Source: Prevotella sp. (GTDB lineage Bacteria > Bacteroidota > Bacteroidia > Bacteroidales > Bacteroidaceae). From it: a DNA stretch of 64,000 nucleotides. Each line of letters starts with the position of its first letter. Position 1 is the first letter of the stretch. Under the pieces are notes generated by a model. The model made no database searches. It had not been told where the DNA came from and worked only from the letters and a program-made list of their open reading frames with translations. Positions 25,301 to 31,736 of this stretch are shown piece after piece. Position numbers and translations under genes: made by a program. Location: NCBI GenBank assembly GCA_017538105.1, contig JAFYJN010000041.1, positions 124,001-188,000 of the forward strand. The letters are read 5' to 3'.

Positions 25301-26087
25301 TTACGATGCATACCGTCCGGGCGACGACGACTACCTACTACATCCCTTCCAGGCGTTCTTCGTGCAAAAGCCCGAGGGAACGGGCGGCATGCACTTCGGA
25401 CATGGCGACCGCTACACCTATCACCAGGGACAGAACCACCAGGCGGCGGCGCATGCCAAACGCATGGCCAAGGGCATCAACCCGCAACGACTGATGCTGA
25501 ACCTGACCATCAGCGATGGCACGAAAAGCGACCGCACGCGCGTGGTGTTTAACGCCGACAAGCAGAACGCCTACGAGGTGGGTACCGACGCGGCGAAATT
25601 CATGACAGCCGACATGCCGCAGCTCTATACCCTTGACGGCACGAACACTCGCTACGCCATCAACGAACGGCCGCAGGGTGAGGTGAAGCTGGGCTTCAAC
25701 GCACCCACGGCGGGCACCTACACCATTGCCATGCAGCGCATGGACCAGCCGATGTTGCTGCGCGACATGCTGACAGGACGCACGGTGAGCCTGACAGACG
25801 GCGACTATTCTTTCGACAGCGAGGCGGGCACGTTCGACAACCGCTTTATGCTGGTGATGGACAATGGCACGACGGGCATCGCACAGCTCTTTGCCGAGAC
25901 GGGCGTAAGCGTGATAGGTGCTGACGGCGGCCTCTACATCAGCGGTGCCGAGAAGGGCGAGGTGAACGTGTACAACACCGCCGGTTCACTGGTGGCGCAG
26001 CAGGCGGGCAACGGTCATACGGCACTGCCGCGCGGCGCGTATATCGTGAAGGTGAACGGCGTGAGCGTGAAAGTAGCGGTGAAATAG
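22308..26087 (+). CDS. BspA-like surface protein with LRR_5 repeats
   Basis: The 1259-residue secreted protein begins with a signal peptide (MKKLLLLALLLCGISQAWA). Leucine-rich repeats of about 23 residues with the frame TSIGxxAFxxCSGLTSVTIP fill about residues 65-430 and 560-740, in two blocks separated by a non-repeat segment. This is the arrangement of BspA-type adhesins. The C-terminal 500 residues form beta-rich modules (NKWYFFAFPFRVKVSD; HASWNFMGNPWLSYFD) and end in a sorting-type tail (NVYNTAGSLVAQ ... LPRGAYIVKVNGVSVKVAVK) typical of type IX secretion cargo. The repeat part is A/T-rich and the C-terminal part G/C-rich, suggesting module joining near 24690. The locus continues with dockerin and cohesin-like genes. 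Binding to host or matrix proteins is a family-level inference. Confidence 0.92.
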   Translation: MKKLLLLALLLCGISQAWAAEWTDSNGISWTFTVSGANATNIVPYDKSSISGEVLIPSKVNNGIRDLTVTSIGRSAFSDCSGLTSVTIPEGVSIGMSAFSGCTGLTSVIIPEGVSIGSSAFSGCTGLTSVTFPSTLTNISDFAFQGCTGLTSVTIPSSVTSIGNAAFQNCHMTKVIVPDLSAWCNINFSGDSANPLIYADHLYSDENTEITELMIPNGVITIRHHAFQGCSSLTSITIPESVTSIENVAFNGCSGMTSITIPQSVTSIGSYVFDNCPSLTTVKVSVTDLAAFCNNTIVNLIRNYSTISSKTVIFIDEEGNEITECAIPEGVTSIGSFAFYKCRSLTSLIIPSSVTSIGNNAFYDCSSLASLTIPEGVTSIGNQAFSSCTSLTSVTIPSSMTNIGEKVFESINLTFVTINATNVPSLNNTNSFPSPMVVLVPESALNDYLAADVWKDMTDRITSISPYNDYSATVSAQETSSGIHAAIGEENLNKVISLKISGTINSYDIMVIRNKMLCLRHLDLSDATIVASDYEYVSGCKTEDNKIGNKMFNGLSRFKTIQLPLSVTSIGDYAFSGCSGLTSVTIPSSVTSIGDYAFTRCSGLTSVTIPEGVTSIGTSAFYNCSGLTSVTILEGVTSIGGYAFYGCSGLTSVTILEGVTSIGGYAFSGCSGLTSVTIPEGVTSIGEYAFSRCSGLTNIVLPSTLTGPIRSYCFQGCSGLTEIRIPPMVTSVGSSAFSGCSALKDYYVYVVDPFSIDMGSFANYTTATLHVPTQSYYNYYWNTQWSQFANLVEFDEPYSRFYLQNDYTLADDKRFDGEPDADFHENSGFIVDGNDSQDLGDVHVIGNGTDAASIIDDGNITAQNVFFDITIAANKWYFFAFPFRVKVSDIVAPGYYALRWYDGEARAANGQGGWKDFTGEYLEPGIGYIIQCNAAGTLNIPSTNPTFDGQDKDNTLSMHHSDNGQHASWNFMGNPWLSYFDINDCGFDAPFTIWNGSGYDAYRPGDDDYLLHPFQAFFVQKPEGTGGMHFGHGDRYTYHQGQNHQAAAHAKRMAKGINPQRLMLNLTISDGTKSDRTRVVFNADKQNAYEVGTDAAKFMTADMPQLYTLDGTNTRYAINERPQGEVKLGFNAPTAGTYTIAMQRMDQPMLLRDMLTGRTVSLTDGDYSFDSEAGTFDNRFMLVMDNGTTGIAQLFAETGVSVIGADGGLYISGAEKGEVNVYNTAGSLVAQQAGNGHTALPRGAYIVKVNGVSVKVAVK
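24000..24400 (+). repeat. Near-identical 69-base LRR units inside the BspA-like gene
   Basis: Six successive 69-base units encode TSIGxYAFxxCSGLTSVTI. Two neighbouring units share the change CCC to CTC (ILEGV instead of IPEGV) and almost all third-base choices, pointing to very recent unit duplication or conversion. Confidence 0.8.
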
Positions 26088-26184
26088 TTTACTCAACAAC
26101 GAATTACACTAATTTCACGAATATATAATTAAGAGTTTAGGATTAAGTGATAAGTGATGAGGGAAAAAATCCACAGACTATTGT

Positions 26185-26266
26185 CTACACTCCCACACTC
26201 CTACACTCCCATACTCCTACACTCCTACACTCCTACACTCCCACACTCCTAAACTCCTACACTCCC
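26185..26266. repeat. Octamer tandem repeat before the dockerin gene
   Basis: About ten units of actcctac / actcccac (8 bases each) end a few bases before the ATG at 26274, so they would form the leader of that gene. Copy-number slippage could affect its expression. Confidence 0.8.
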
Positions 26267-26273
26267 AAAAAGT

Positions 26274-27125
26274 ATGAAAATATCAAAATATATAGGACTG
26301 CTCCTGATGCTGGTGCTCGCGGTGCGGGCATCGGCGCAGGGCGGTTTCAATCCCGACAATCCCCCGGAGCCACTGGCACAGTACAAGGTGTCGCTGGCAT
26401 GTACGCCGCCGGAGGCGGCCTACACCTCTGGAGCGGGGAAATATACGACTGGCACGACAGTGAACATACGCACGTCGGCGCGTGGCAGCAACTACACCTT
26501 TGAACACTGGCTGAAAGATGGTGCGGTGTACACCACCGACATGAACTTCACCTACACGGTGGAGGCACGCAACGTGACGTTTACGGCGGTATGGCGTTTC
26601 AACCCCAACAGCCCGCCGGAGCCGATGGCGAAGAATGAATACCGCCTCTACTTGGAACAGAACATGAATGGTGCGGGGTCGTTCAACCGCACCAGCGGAG
26701 CGAAGGCGGAAGCCGGCAGCAGCGTCTATCTGAGGGCCTACAACAACCAGGGCTTCGTGTTTGAAGGCTGGTACGAAGGAGAGACGTTGGTCAACAGCAA
26801 CGCCACGTTCTATTACACCATGCCGGCACACCACGTGACACTCACCGCCCACTACAGATACGACCCCAACAGCCCCGCCGACCCGCAATCGTCGCAGACA
26901 GACATCGACAACCGACTCATCGGCGACGTGAACGGCGACGGAGTAATCACCAGTGCCGATGCGGTGTGCATCATCAACTACGTGGTGCGCAAGGAGAACG
27001 CGGTGTTCATCGAGGCGAACGCAGATGTGAACGGCGACGGGGTAATCACCAGTGCTGATGCTGTGTGCATCATCAACATAGTGGTGAGAAAGGATGATGA
27101 ATCTGGACCTGTCAATCCCGACTGA
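26274..27125 (+). CDS. Secreted dockerin-bearing protein with two InlB-B-like repeats
   Basis: The 283-residue product has a signal peptide (MKISKYIGLLLMLVLAVRASA). Two related beta modules of about 75 residues follow (YTFEHWLKDGAVYTTDMNFT and FVFEGWYEGETLVNSNATFY), like Listeria-Bacteroides InlB_B repeats. A type-I-dockerin-like tail begins at about residue 217, with two copies of DVNGDGVITSADAVCIIN at about 218 and 251. Each has the DxNxDGxI calcium loop and a following F-helix. Dockerins dock onto cohesins, and the next gene encodes a cohesin-like domain. The two calcium-loop copies are nearly identical at DNA level. A role in building a surface complex with the neighbouring BspA-like protein is inferred. 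Confidence 0.88.
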   Translation: MKISKYIGLLLMLVLAVRASAQGGFNPDNPPEPLAQYKVSLACTPPEAAYTSGAGKYTTGTTVNIRTSARGSNYTFEHWLKDGAVYTTDMNFTYTVEARNVTFTAVWRFNPNSPPEPMAKNEYRLYLEQNMNGAGSFNRTSGAKAEAGSSVYLRAYNNQGFVFEGWYEGETLVNSNATFYYTMPAHHVTLTAHYRYDPNSPADPQSSQTDIDNRLIGDVNGDGVITSADAVCIINYVVRKENAVFIEANADVNGDGVITSADAVCIINIVVRKDDESGPVNPD

Positions 27126-27151
27126 CAAAACAAAAAACAACCATAGGAAAA

Positions 27152-28402
27152 ATGAAAAAGACATTTGCTTTGATTGCCCTGCTAGCCGTTTGTGGCTGGA
27201 CTAGGGCAGACGACAAAATTTCGGTAGAGGATGTGACCGTGCCTCAAGGTGGTGCGACGGCGCTTAATGTAATCTACCATTTCGACGTAGAAGGTGCATA
27301 TACTTCATATCAGTTCGACATCGACCTGCCAGAGGGGGTGGAACTGGAGATGAACGGCAACAACGTGGTATATACGCTTGGCGATTGCCACACCAGCACA
27401 CACATGCTCTCAACCAATTACGTAGCAGCTGAGGATGTGTATGCATTTACGAGCTTATCGATGAATAGCGACCCGTTGTCAGGACAAGATGGTGTGCTCC
27501 TGACGCTGAGGGTGACGGCAGACGCGGCGTTGGAGGTGGGAACGCCGCTGACGGGCACCATCCAGGCGGTGTCGGTGAACACGCTCCAGGGAACGAGCGT
27601 GCCATTGCCCAACCAGACGTTCACCATCACCATCGGTGAGCCGGTGGACCCGAGAACCATTCTCGACGAACTGTCGGAAACGCCGCCGACAGCTTCCGAC
27701 GGACCTGTGGACATACTCGTAAAAAGAACCATCAAGGCAGGTCAGTGGAGTACCATCTGTCTGCCGTTCGATATGACTGAACAACAGGTGTATGATGCTT
27801 TCGGCGACGATGTGGAACTGATGGATTTCGTCAGCTATGATACGGTGGAGGATGATGCTACGGAAGAGATCTTCGAAATCATCGTCAACTTCGAGTCCGT
27901 CGATTTGAGCGGTGGCTTCGAGGCCAACCATCCCTACGTGATCAAGGTGTCGGCAAACAAGGGTGACATCACGGAGTTTGAGGTGAACAGCACCATCGAC
28001 CCCGACGAGGAGGATGCCTGCGTGATATACGACAACGGATTGACAGGAAAGAAACGTATCATCTACGGATGGCTCCAAGGTACCTACCATAACAGAACGG
28101 TGGTGCCGGAGAACGGCTTGTTCATCAGCGAAAACAAGTTCTGGTACTCCACGGGTGCCACGAAGATGAAAGGATACCGCGCCTACTTCGAACTGACAGA
28201 TGTGCTCTCCTCAGTTGAAAGCGCGGGAACCAACATCTCGATGACCTTCGACGGGACGACAGTAATAGTAAGCCTCACCCCCAGCCCCTCTCCAGAGGGC
28301 GAGGGGAGTGGATACTACATGCTCGACGGACGTAGAATCGATGGAATGCCCACACAGAAAGGCGTGTATATAGTGAATGGTAAAAAAATAGTGATTAGAT
28401 AA
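27152..28402 (+). CDS. Secreted protein with cohesin-like domain and sorting-type C-terminus
   Basis: The 416-residue product has a signal peptide (MKKTFALIALLAVCGWTRA). Residues about 22-148 read like a cohesin: VTVPQGGATALNVIYHFD, then AYTSYQFDIDLPEGVELEM, and the later strand pair DGVLLTLRVTADAALEVGTP. A central segment (TIKAGQWSTICLPFDMTEQQ) is common in Prevotella surface proteins. The C-terminus (YYMLDGRRIDGMPTQKGVYI, then VNGKKIVIR) is a short sorting-type motif. The linker LTPSPSPEGEGSG is encoded by an inserted palindromic repeat (28274-28307). The gene starts 26 bases after the dockerin gene and is three bases from the small-peptide gene, so all belong to one operon. Single cohesin, no scaffoldin array. 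Confidence 0.82.
   Translation: MKKTFALIALLAVCGWTRADDKISVEDVTVPQGGATALNVIYHFDVEGAYTSYQFDIDLPEGVELEMNGNNVVYTLGDCHTSTHMLSTNYVAAEDVYAFTSLSMNSDPLSGQDGVLLTLRVTADAALEVGTPLTGTIQAVSVNTLQGTSVPLPNQTFTITIGEPVDPRTILDELSETPPTASDGPVDILVKRTIKAGQWSTICLPFDMTEQQVYDAFGDDVELMDFVSYDTVEDDATEEIFEIIVNFESVDLSGGFEANHPYVIKVSANKGDITEFEVNSTIDPDEEDACVIYDNGLTGKKRIIYGWLQGTYHNRTVVPENGLFISENKFWYSTGATKMKGYRAYFELTDVLSSVESAGTNISMTFDGTTVIVSLTPSPSPEGEGSGYYMLDGRRIDGMPTQKGVYIVNGKKIVIR
28274..28307 (-). repeat. C-rich palindromic repeat inserted in coding sequence
   Basis: CTCACCCCCAGCCCCTCTCC followed by AGAGGGCGAGGGGAG; CCCCTC and GAGGGG can pair. It is read in frame as TPSPSPEGEGS between the body and sorting tail of the cohesin-like protein. 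Confidence 0.75.
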
Positions 28403-28404
28403 TA

Positions 28405-28611
28405 ATGAAAAAAGCATATATACAACCACAGGTGGAAGTTTATACTTGGACCAGCGATATGACGATGGCTGGCAGTGGCGTGACGGGCGACAACGGCATC
28501 GGCTGGGGTGGCGTGGATGAAGAAGGCAACAAGGATCCTGACGCCAACAGTTTCGCTACTTGGGAAACAGAAGATGAAGTCGTCCCCGTTTCCTCCTCTA
28601 TCGACTGGTAA
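28405..28611 (+). CDS. 68-residue peptide of unknown function, Prevotella type
   Basis: MKKAYIQPQVEVYTW is followed by a Gly/Asp-rich segment (GSGVTGDNGIGWGGVDEEGN) and an acidic end. There is no classical signal peptide, although the K-K-x-Y-I-x-P-x-x-E head recurs in small proteins of Bacteroides and Prevotella that I have seen next to surface genes. It starts two bases after the stop of the cohesin-like gene and is clearly in the same transcript. It could be a precursor peptide or a small structural component; no modification enzyme is nearby. Function unknown. Confidence 0.75.
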   Translation: MKKAYIQPQVEVYTWTSDMTMAGSGVTGDNGIGWGGVDEEGNKDPDANSFATWETEDEVVPVSSSIDW

Positions 28612-28703
28612 AGAGGATGGATTCCATCTGTATTATTTGAACAAGCCCACGCTTTGTTCATAAGCCATTATTGTGTGGCCAGCACTGAAGTTGATGGTAT
28701 TTC

Positions 28704-29942
28704 CTAGACCTCTATTGGCGGTGCTGCGCCACTCTTTTTTTGTTTAGTATTGGTATTTTGCCCCCTCCCTTTGGGAGGGTCAGGGTGGGTATTCCCCAGC
28801 CACTTATCGAAGAACCTCATCATCATCTCCTGATCGGCCAAGGGACAACCGTGGGGATGGTCAAGAATCAATGTTTCTAACCGGTCGTCAACACCTTGGC
28901 TGCGCCATACCTCATGCATCGTGGCAAATGCCGCTTCTACACCGGGCAGGGGGAAAAGTTTGTCGGTGCGCCCGGCAATGAGAAGCATGGGCCGGGGACA
29001 AGCCAACGAGGCGATGTGAGGGTAGTCGAGGTATTGCCGCAAACCGGGAATGCAGTTGGCGAAACCGCCGTTCTCCTTCCTGCCGTAGCGATGGGTGAGT
29101 TGTGCTTCGGTGGTCACCATCCAACAGATGGTGCAAGAAGCTTTGATGCGGTCGCTCAGCGCGGCAAGCATCCACGCACGGTAACCGCCCATCGAACAGC
29201 CGGCACATCCGATACGTTCCGCGTCAACTTCTGGCAAGGAGGCCAGGAACTCCGTGCCGGCAATGTCGTCGTAGGTCATCATCGCCGACAGGTCGCGACC
29301 TAGCATCATCATGTTACCGGCGATGATGTCGTACTTGCTGCGGTCCACACCCTCCCGACGGCCGCGCTCACCCCACAAAGGGGCATCGGCGCAAAACACC
29401 ACGTAACCTCGTTTCGCCAACTCGTCACCAAGATATCGACCGTCGTACAGGTTGGCTACCCACGTATCGGCATCCTTCACTACGGCACTGTCCACAGCGA
29501 AGGGCTTCACCATCTTCTCCTTGCCGATGCTCAGGTGGGCGCCATGGTCATGTAATAGGTTGATGGCGGGAAAAGGTCCCTTGCCATCGGGCACGAGCAG
29601 GTAGGCCTTCACACGGTAGTAACGTGATAGCGAAAACTCTATCTTCCTGGTGGTATAACCGTCACGTCGCTCTTCGCCAAGCACCGTCATGGCATAGTCC
29701 TCAGCGACGGGAGGCGCTGTCATCATGCACTCCAGAACCTTGGCCCTGGCTTTCTTCTTCCATTTAGAAAAGCGTTTTTCCTTGTCATGTCCCCATGCCA
29801 GGGGATAGGTAAGGTCGGCCTGCAACTGCTCTACCCATGTGGGAATCTCATTTTGGTATTCGTACCCCCATGTGTCAGTTTGCGCATACCCAGAGAGAAG
29901 CGACATACAGGCTGCTATGAAGAAAAAGACGGCTTTTTTCAT
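28704..29942 (-). CDS. Secreted alpha/beta hydrolase (acetyl-xylan-esterase-like)
   Basis: The 412-residue product has a signal peptide (MKKAVFFFIAACMSLLSGYA) and a serine-hydrolase fold. The nucleophile is Ser250 in GCAGCSMGGYRAW, the acid probably Asp327 in AGRTDKLFP, and the base His362 or His364 in LDHPHGCPLAD. LLHDHGAHLSIG supplies the oxyanion region. The family deacetylates or otherwise de-esterifies glycans or xenobiotics; the substrate is unknown. The last 30 residues are unusual: NTHPDPPKGRG is encoded by a hairpin/G-quadruplex repeat (28763-28793), followed by QNTNTKQKKSGAAPPIEV. The original protein probably ended at FFDKWLG, and the repeat extended the frame. It is convergent with the surface operon. 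Confidence 0.85.
   Translation of the reverse strand: MKKAVFFFIAACMSLLSGYAQTDTWGYEYQNEIPTWVEQLQADLTYPLAWGHDKEKRFSKWKKKARAKVLECMMTAPPVAEDYAMTVLGEERRDGYTTRKIEFSLSRYYRVKAYLLVPDGKGPFPAINLLHDHGAHLSIGKEKMVKPFAVDSAVVKDADTWVANLYDGRYLGDELAKRGYVVFCADAPLWGERGRREGVDRSKYDIIAGNMMMLGRDLSAMMTYDDIAGTEFLASLPEVDAERIGCAGCSMGGYRAWMLAALSDRIKASCTICWMVTTEAQLTHRYGRKENGGFANCIPGLRQYLDYPHIASLACPRPMLLIAGRTDKLFPLPGVEAAFATMHEVWRSQGVDDRLETLILDHPHGCPLADQEMMMRFFDKWLGNTHPDPPKGRGQNTNTKQKKSGAAPPIEV
28763..28793 (+). repeat. Hairpin/G-quadruplex repeat inside the hydrolase 3' end
   Basis: CCCTCCCTTTGGGAGGG then TCAGGGTGGGTATT. It is translated on the minus strand as part of NTHPDPPKGRG. Confidence 0.85.
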
Positions 29943-29963
29943 GGAAAATCGTTGTTTGTGGTT

Positions 29964-29972
29964 ACAAAAATA
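29964..29972 (-). promoter_or_regulatory. Promoter core of the hydrolase gene
   Basis: TATTTTTGT on the minus strand, the T variant of the core, 22 bases before the start codon. Confidence 0.5.
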
Positions 29973-30051
29973 GTGTTTTTTGCGCTTTTCGTGTTAATTT
30001 TCTTTGAAAAACCGAAAATTATCATTTATTTTGCAAACAAATCAAATGAAA

Positions 30052-30321
30052 GGTAAAAGGGTAAAAAAGTAAAAAGGTAAAAAGGGAAGTGATAGAAGGA
30101 AGTAAAAGGAAGTTAGAAGGAGAATAAACCCACCCCCGACCCCTCCCCAAGGGAGGGGAGATGAATAGCAGGGAAGAGTAAAAAGGAAAGAGGTGGTCAG
30201 AGTAATGTCCATTTTAACTTCCACTTTAACTCCCATGAGCGAAGCGAATTAACTCCCACTTTAACTCTCAATTAAGCTAAACTCCCATTTGAAATAACTA
30301 TAACCAAAAAAACAATACGTG
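30052..30321. repeat. Composite repeat leader before the outer-membrane protein gene
   Basis: In order: a purine run of aaaaggtaaaaagg-type units (30052-30120), an inverted hairpin/G-quadruplex element (30129-30158), a tgtccattttaacttcc block, the core atgagcgaagcgaattaac (30235-30253), and ttaactcccactttaactc units. The same order of blocks is present at 55060-55277. No gene was seen. Confidence 0.65.
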
Positions 30322-30936
30322 ATGAAAAAAATCTTTATGGCTTTGGCAATGGCCGCACTCTCCGTGCCTTCTTTCGCACAGACAAGTGGCGGCGGTTTCT
30401 CGCTCGACGAGGAACATCTTTACTATGGTGTTCGTATCGGTTTCAACGTTTCGGGCATCAGTGGTGAGAAAGATATCAATGACTATTCCGATTCTAAGGC
30501 GGGCATGGTGCTCGGAGGTGTTGTTGGTCTCAGAGTGTCAAACACCTCTCCTGTATTCCTCGAGAGTGGTCTCTACTATTCCGAGAGAGGTGGCAAGAAA
30601 GGTAATGAAAAGGTGAGCCTTAATTACCTCGAGATACCCATATTGATTAAATACGGATTTATGGCAACTGATGAAATATCCGTCATCCCTCTTATCGGAC
30701 CTTATTTCTCCATGGCTATCGGCGGGAAAGCAAAGACCGATGAAGGCAAGCACAGCTCATTCAACGACGGGTGGTTCCGCCATCCCGACATGGGCTTCAA
30801 GATTGGCTGCGGTGCGGAATACAGCAACCTGTATCTGGAGATGGGCTACCAGTTCGGTATCGCCGACATCAGCGATGCTGACAACTATTCGGCTCACGGA
30901 CACAATTTCTTCATGAACTTTGGTGTGAATTTCTAA
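30322..30936 (+). CDS. Outer-membrane beta-barrel protein (porin-like, PorT family type)
   Basis: The 204-residue product has a signal peptide (MKKIFMALAMAALSVPSFAQ) and alternating amphipathic strands: YYGVRIGFNVSG, GMVLGGVVGLRVSN, PVFLESGLYYSERGG, LYLEMGYQFGIAD, and a C-terminal Phe (FMNFGVNF) as needed for barrel assembly. It looks like an eight-strand barrel of the type annotated as PorT-like or OmpW-like in Bacteroidota. The GTG three bases before the ATG is not needed. Expression is probably from the repeat-rich leader. A strong terminator follows. Confidence 0.85.
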   Translation: MKKIFMALAMAALSVPSFAQTSGGGFSLDEEHLYYGVRIGFNVSGISGEKDINDYSDSKAGMVLGGVVGLRVSNTSPVFLESGLYYSERGGKKGNEKVSLNYLEIPILIKYGFMATDEISVIPLIGPYFSMAIGGKAKTDEGKHSSFNDGWFRHPDMGFKIGCGAEYSNLYLEMGYQFGIADISDADNYSAHGHNFFMNFGVNF

Positions 30937-30959
30937 ACGTATTTCGACAAGATACAAAT

Positions 30960-30987
30960 AAAGAGGCGGAAACTATTCCGCCTCTTT
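30960..30987. terminator. Bidirectional terminator
   Basis: AAAGAGGCGGAA-acta-TTCCGCCTCTTT, a perfect 12-bp stem with A and T flanks, between convergent genes. Confidence 0.9.
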
Positions 30988-31011
30988 ATTGTTGGTTATG
31001 GTGCTGAATGA

Positions 31012-31434
31012 TTAGTTCAGAGTGGCTTTGTCCACCGTAGTCTTGCCTCGTTTGACGGCAACCTGAGCTCCATTGGGGAGGGCTTCCTTGGTGCTTGCCG
31101 ACAGATTGTAGAGCACTTCGTTGAAAGCAATCTTTACCAACTGGTCGTTGGTGATATCGGTACCACCAGTGACAATGAATTTCCTTTCTGCTTTGGTGGC
31201 CGTCCAACCCTTACCGTTGAACTTGTTATAGAGAGCTTCGTCGATGGCCTGCTCAGCTTGGGCGGCGGCAATCTTCACTTCAGAGGTAGCACTGCCCGGA
31301 GGGGTAGTATTGATCAGTTCCCAATTGTAGGTGGTTTTCTTCGGACCTTCATCATCGTCACTACCGCAGGATGTGAATGCAAATGGCAGGCAGATTACTA
31401 CCAATGCCATCATGATTTTGAAATAGTTTTTCAT
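31012..31434 (-). CDS. Surface-exposed lipoprotein, unknown function
   Basis: The 140-residue product has a lipoprotein signal ending FAFTSC with the acylated Cys at residue 23. The next residues, GSDDDEG, are an acidic run like the lipoprotein export signal that sends Bacteroidota lipoproteins to the cell surface. The mature part has an Ala/Glu-rich helix (AAAQAEQAIDEALYNKF) and a beta segment. I do not recognise the family. It stands alone with its own promoter and shares a terminator with the outer-membrane barrel gene. Confidence 0.8.
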   Translation of the reverse strand: MKNYFKIMMALVVICLPFAFTSCGSDDDEGPKKTTYNWELINTTPPGSATSEVKIAAAQAEQAIDEALYNKFNGKGWTATKAERKFIVTGGTDITNDQLVKIAFNEVLYNLSASTKEALPNGAQVAVKRGKTTVDKATLN

Positions 31435-31478
31435 CTTTTTCGTTTAGTTATTAGTTAATGATTCATTAGTTACTTTCG

Positions 31479-31487
31479 GCAAAAGTA
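31479..31487 (-). promoter_or_regulatory. Promoter core of the surface lipoprotein
   Basis: TACTTTTGC on the minus strand, 45 bases before the start codon. Confidence 0.6.
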
Positions 31488-31600
31488 GGTATTATTTTCC
31501 GTTTCGCCAAAAAAAACACTATTTTTCTTCCATTTCGTCGTTCTTCGCACGTCGCTCATCGTTTTTTATGCCCATTCTCCTTTATCTCCGTTTTTTATTG

Positions 31601-31609
31601 TAATTTTGC
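31601..31609 (+). promoter_or_regulatory. Promoter core of the FAD oxidoreductase gene
   Basis: TAATTTTGC about 128 bases before the ATG. The leader between holds only the CT-rich repeat. Confidence 0.55.
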
Positions 31610-31651
31610 AAACAAATAGATTATCAATAAATCTATAATCAGCAAAGTAAT

Positions 31652-31731
31652 CTCTCACCCCTCACCCCTCACCTCTTACCTCTTACTTTTCACCTCTCAC
31701 TCCTCACTACTTACCCCTCATCCCTCACCAC
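31652..31731 (+). repeat. CT-rich degenerate repeat in a leader
   Basis: Units of ctcacccctcac / ctcttacctctta continue to within six bases of the ATG at 31737. Related sequence occurs near 6750 and, inverted, near 63000. Confidence 0.65.
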
Positions 31732-31736
31732 ATAAC

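Noticed and set aside
26274-28402. Cellulosome locus
   Set aside because: One dockerin and one cohesin-like domain are present, but there are no scaffoldin arrays or glycoside hydrolases in the window.
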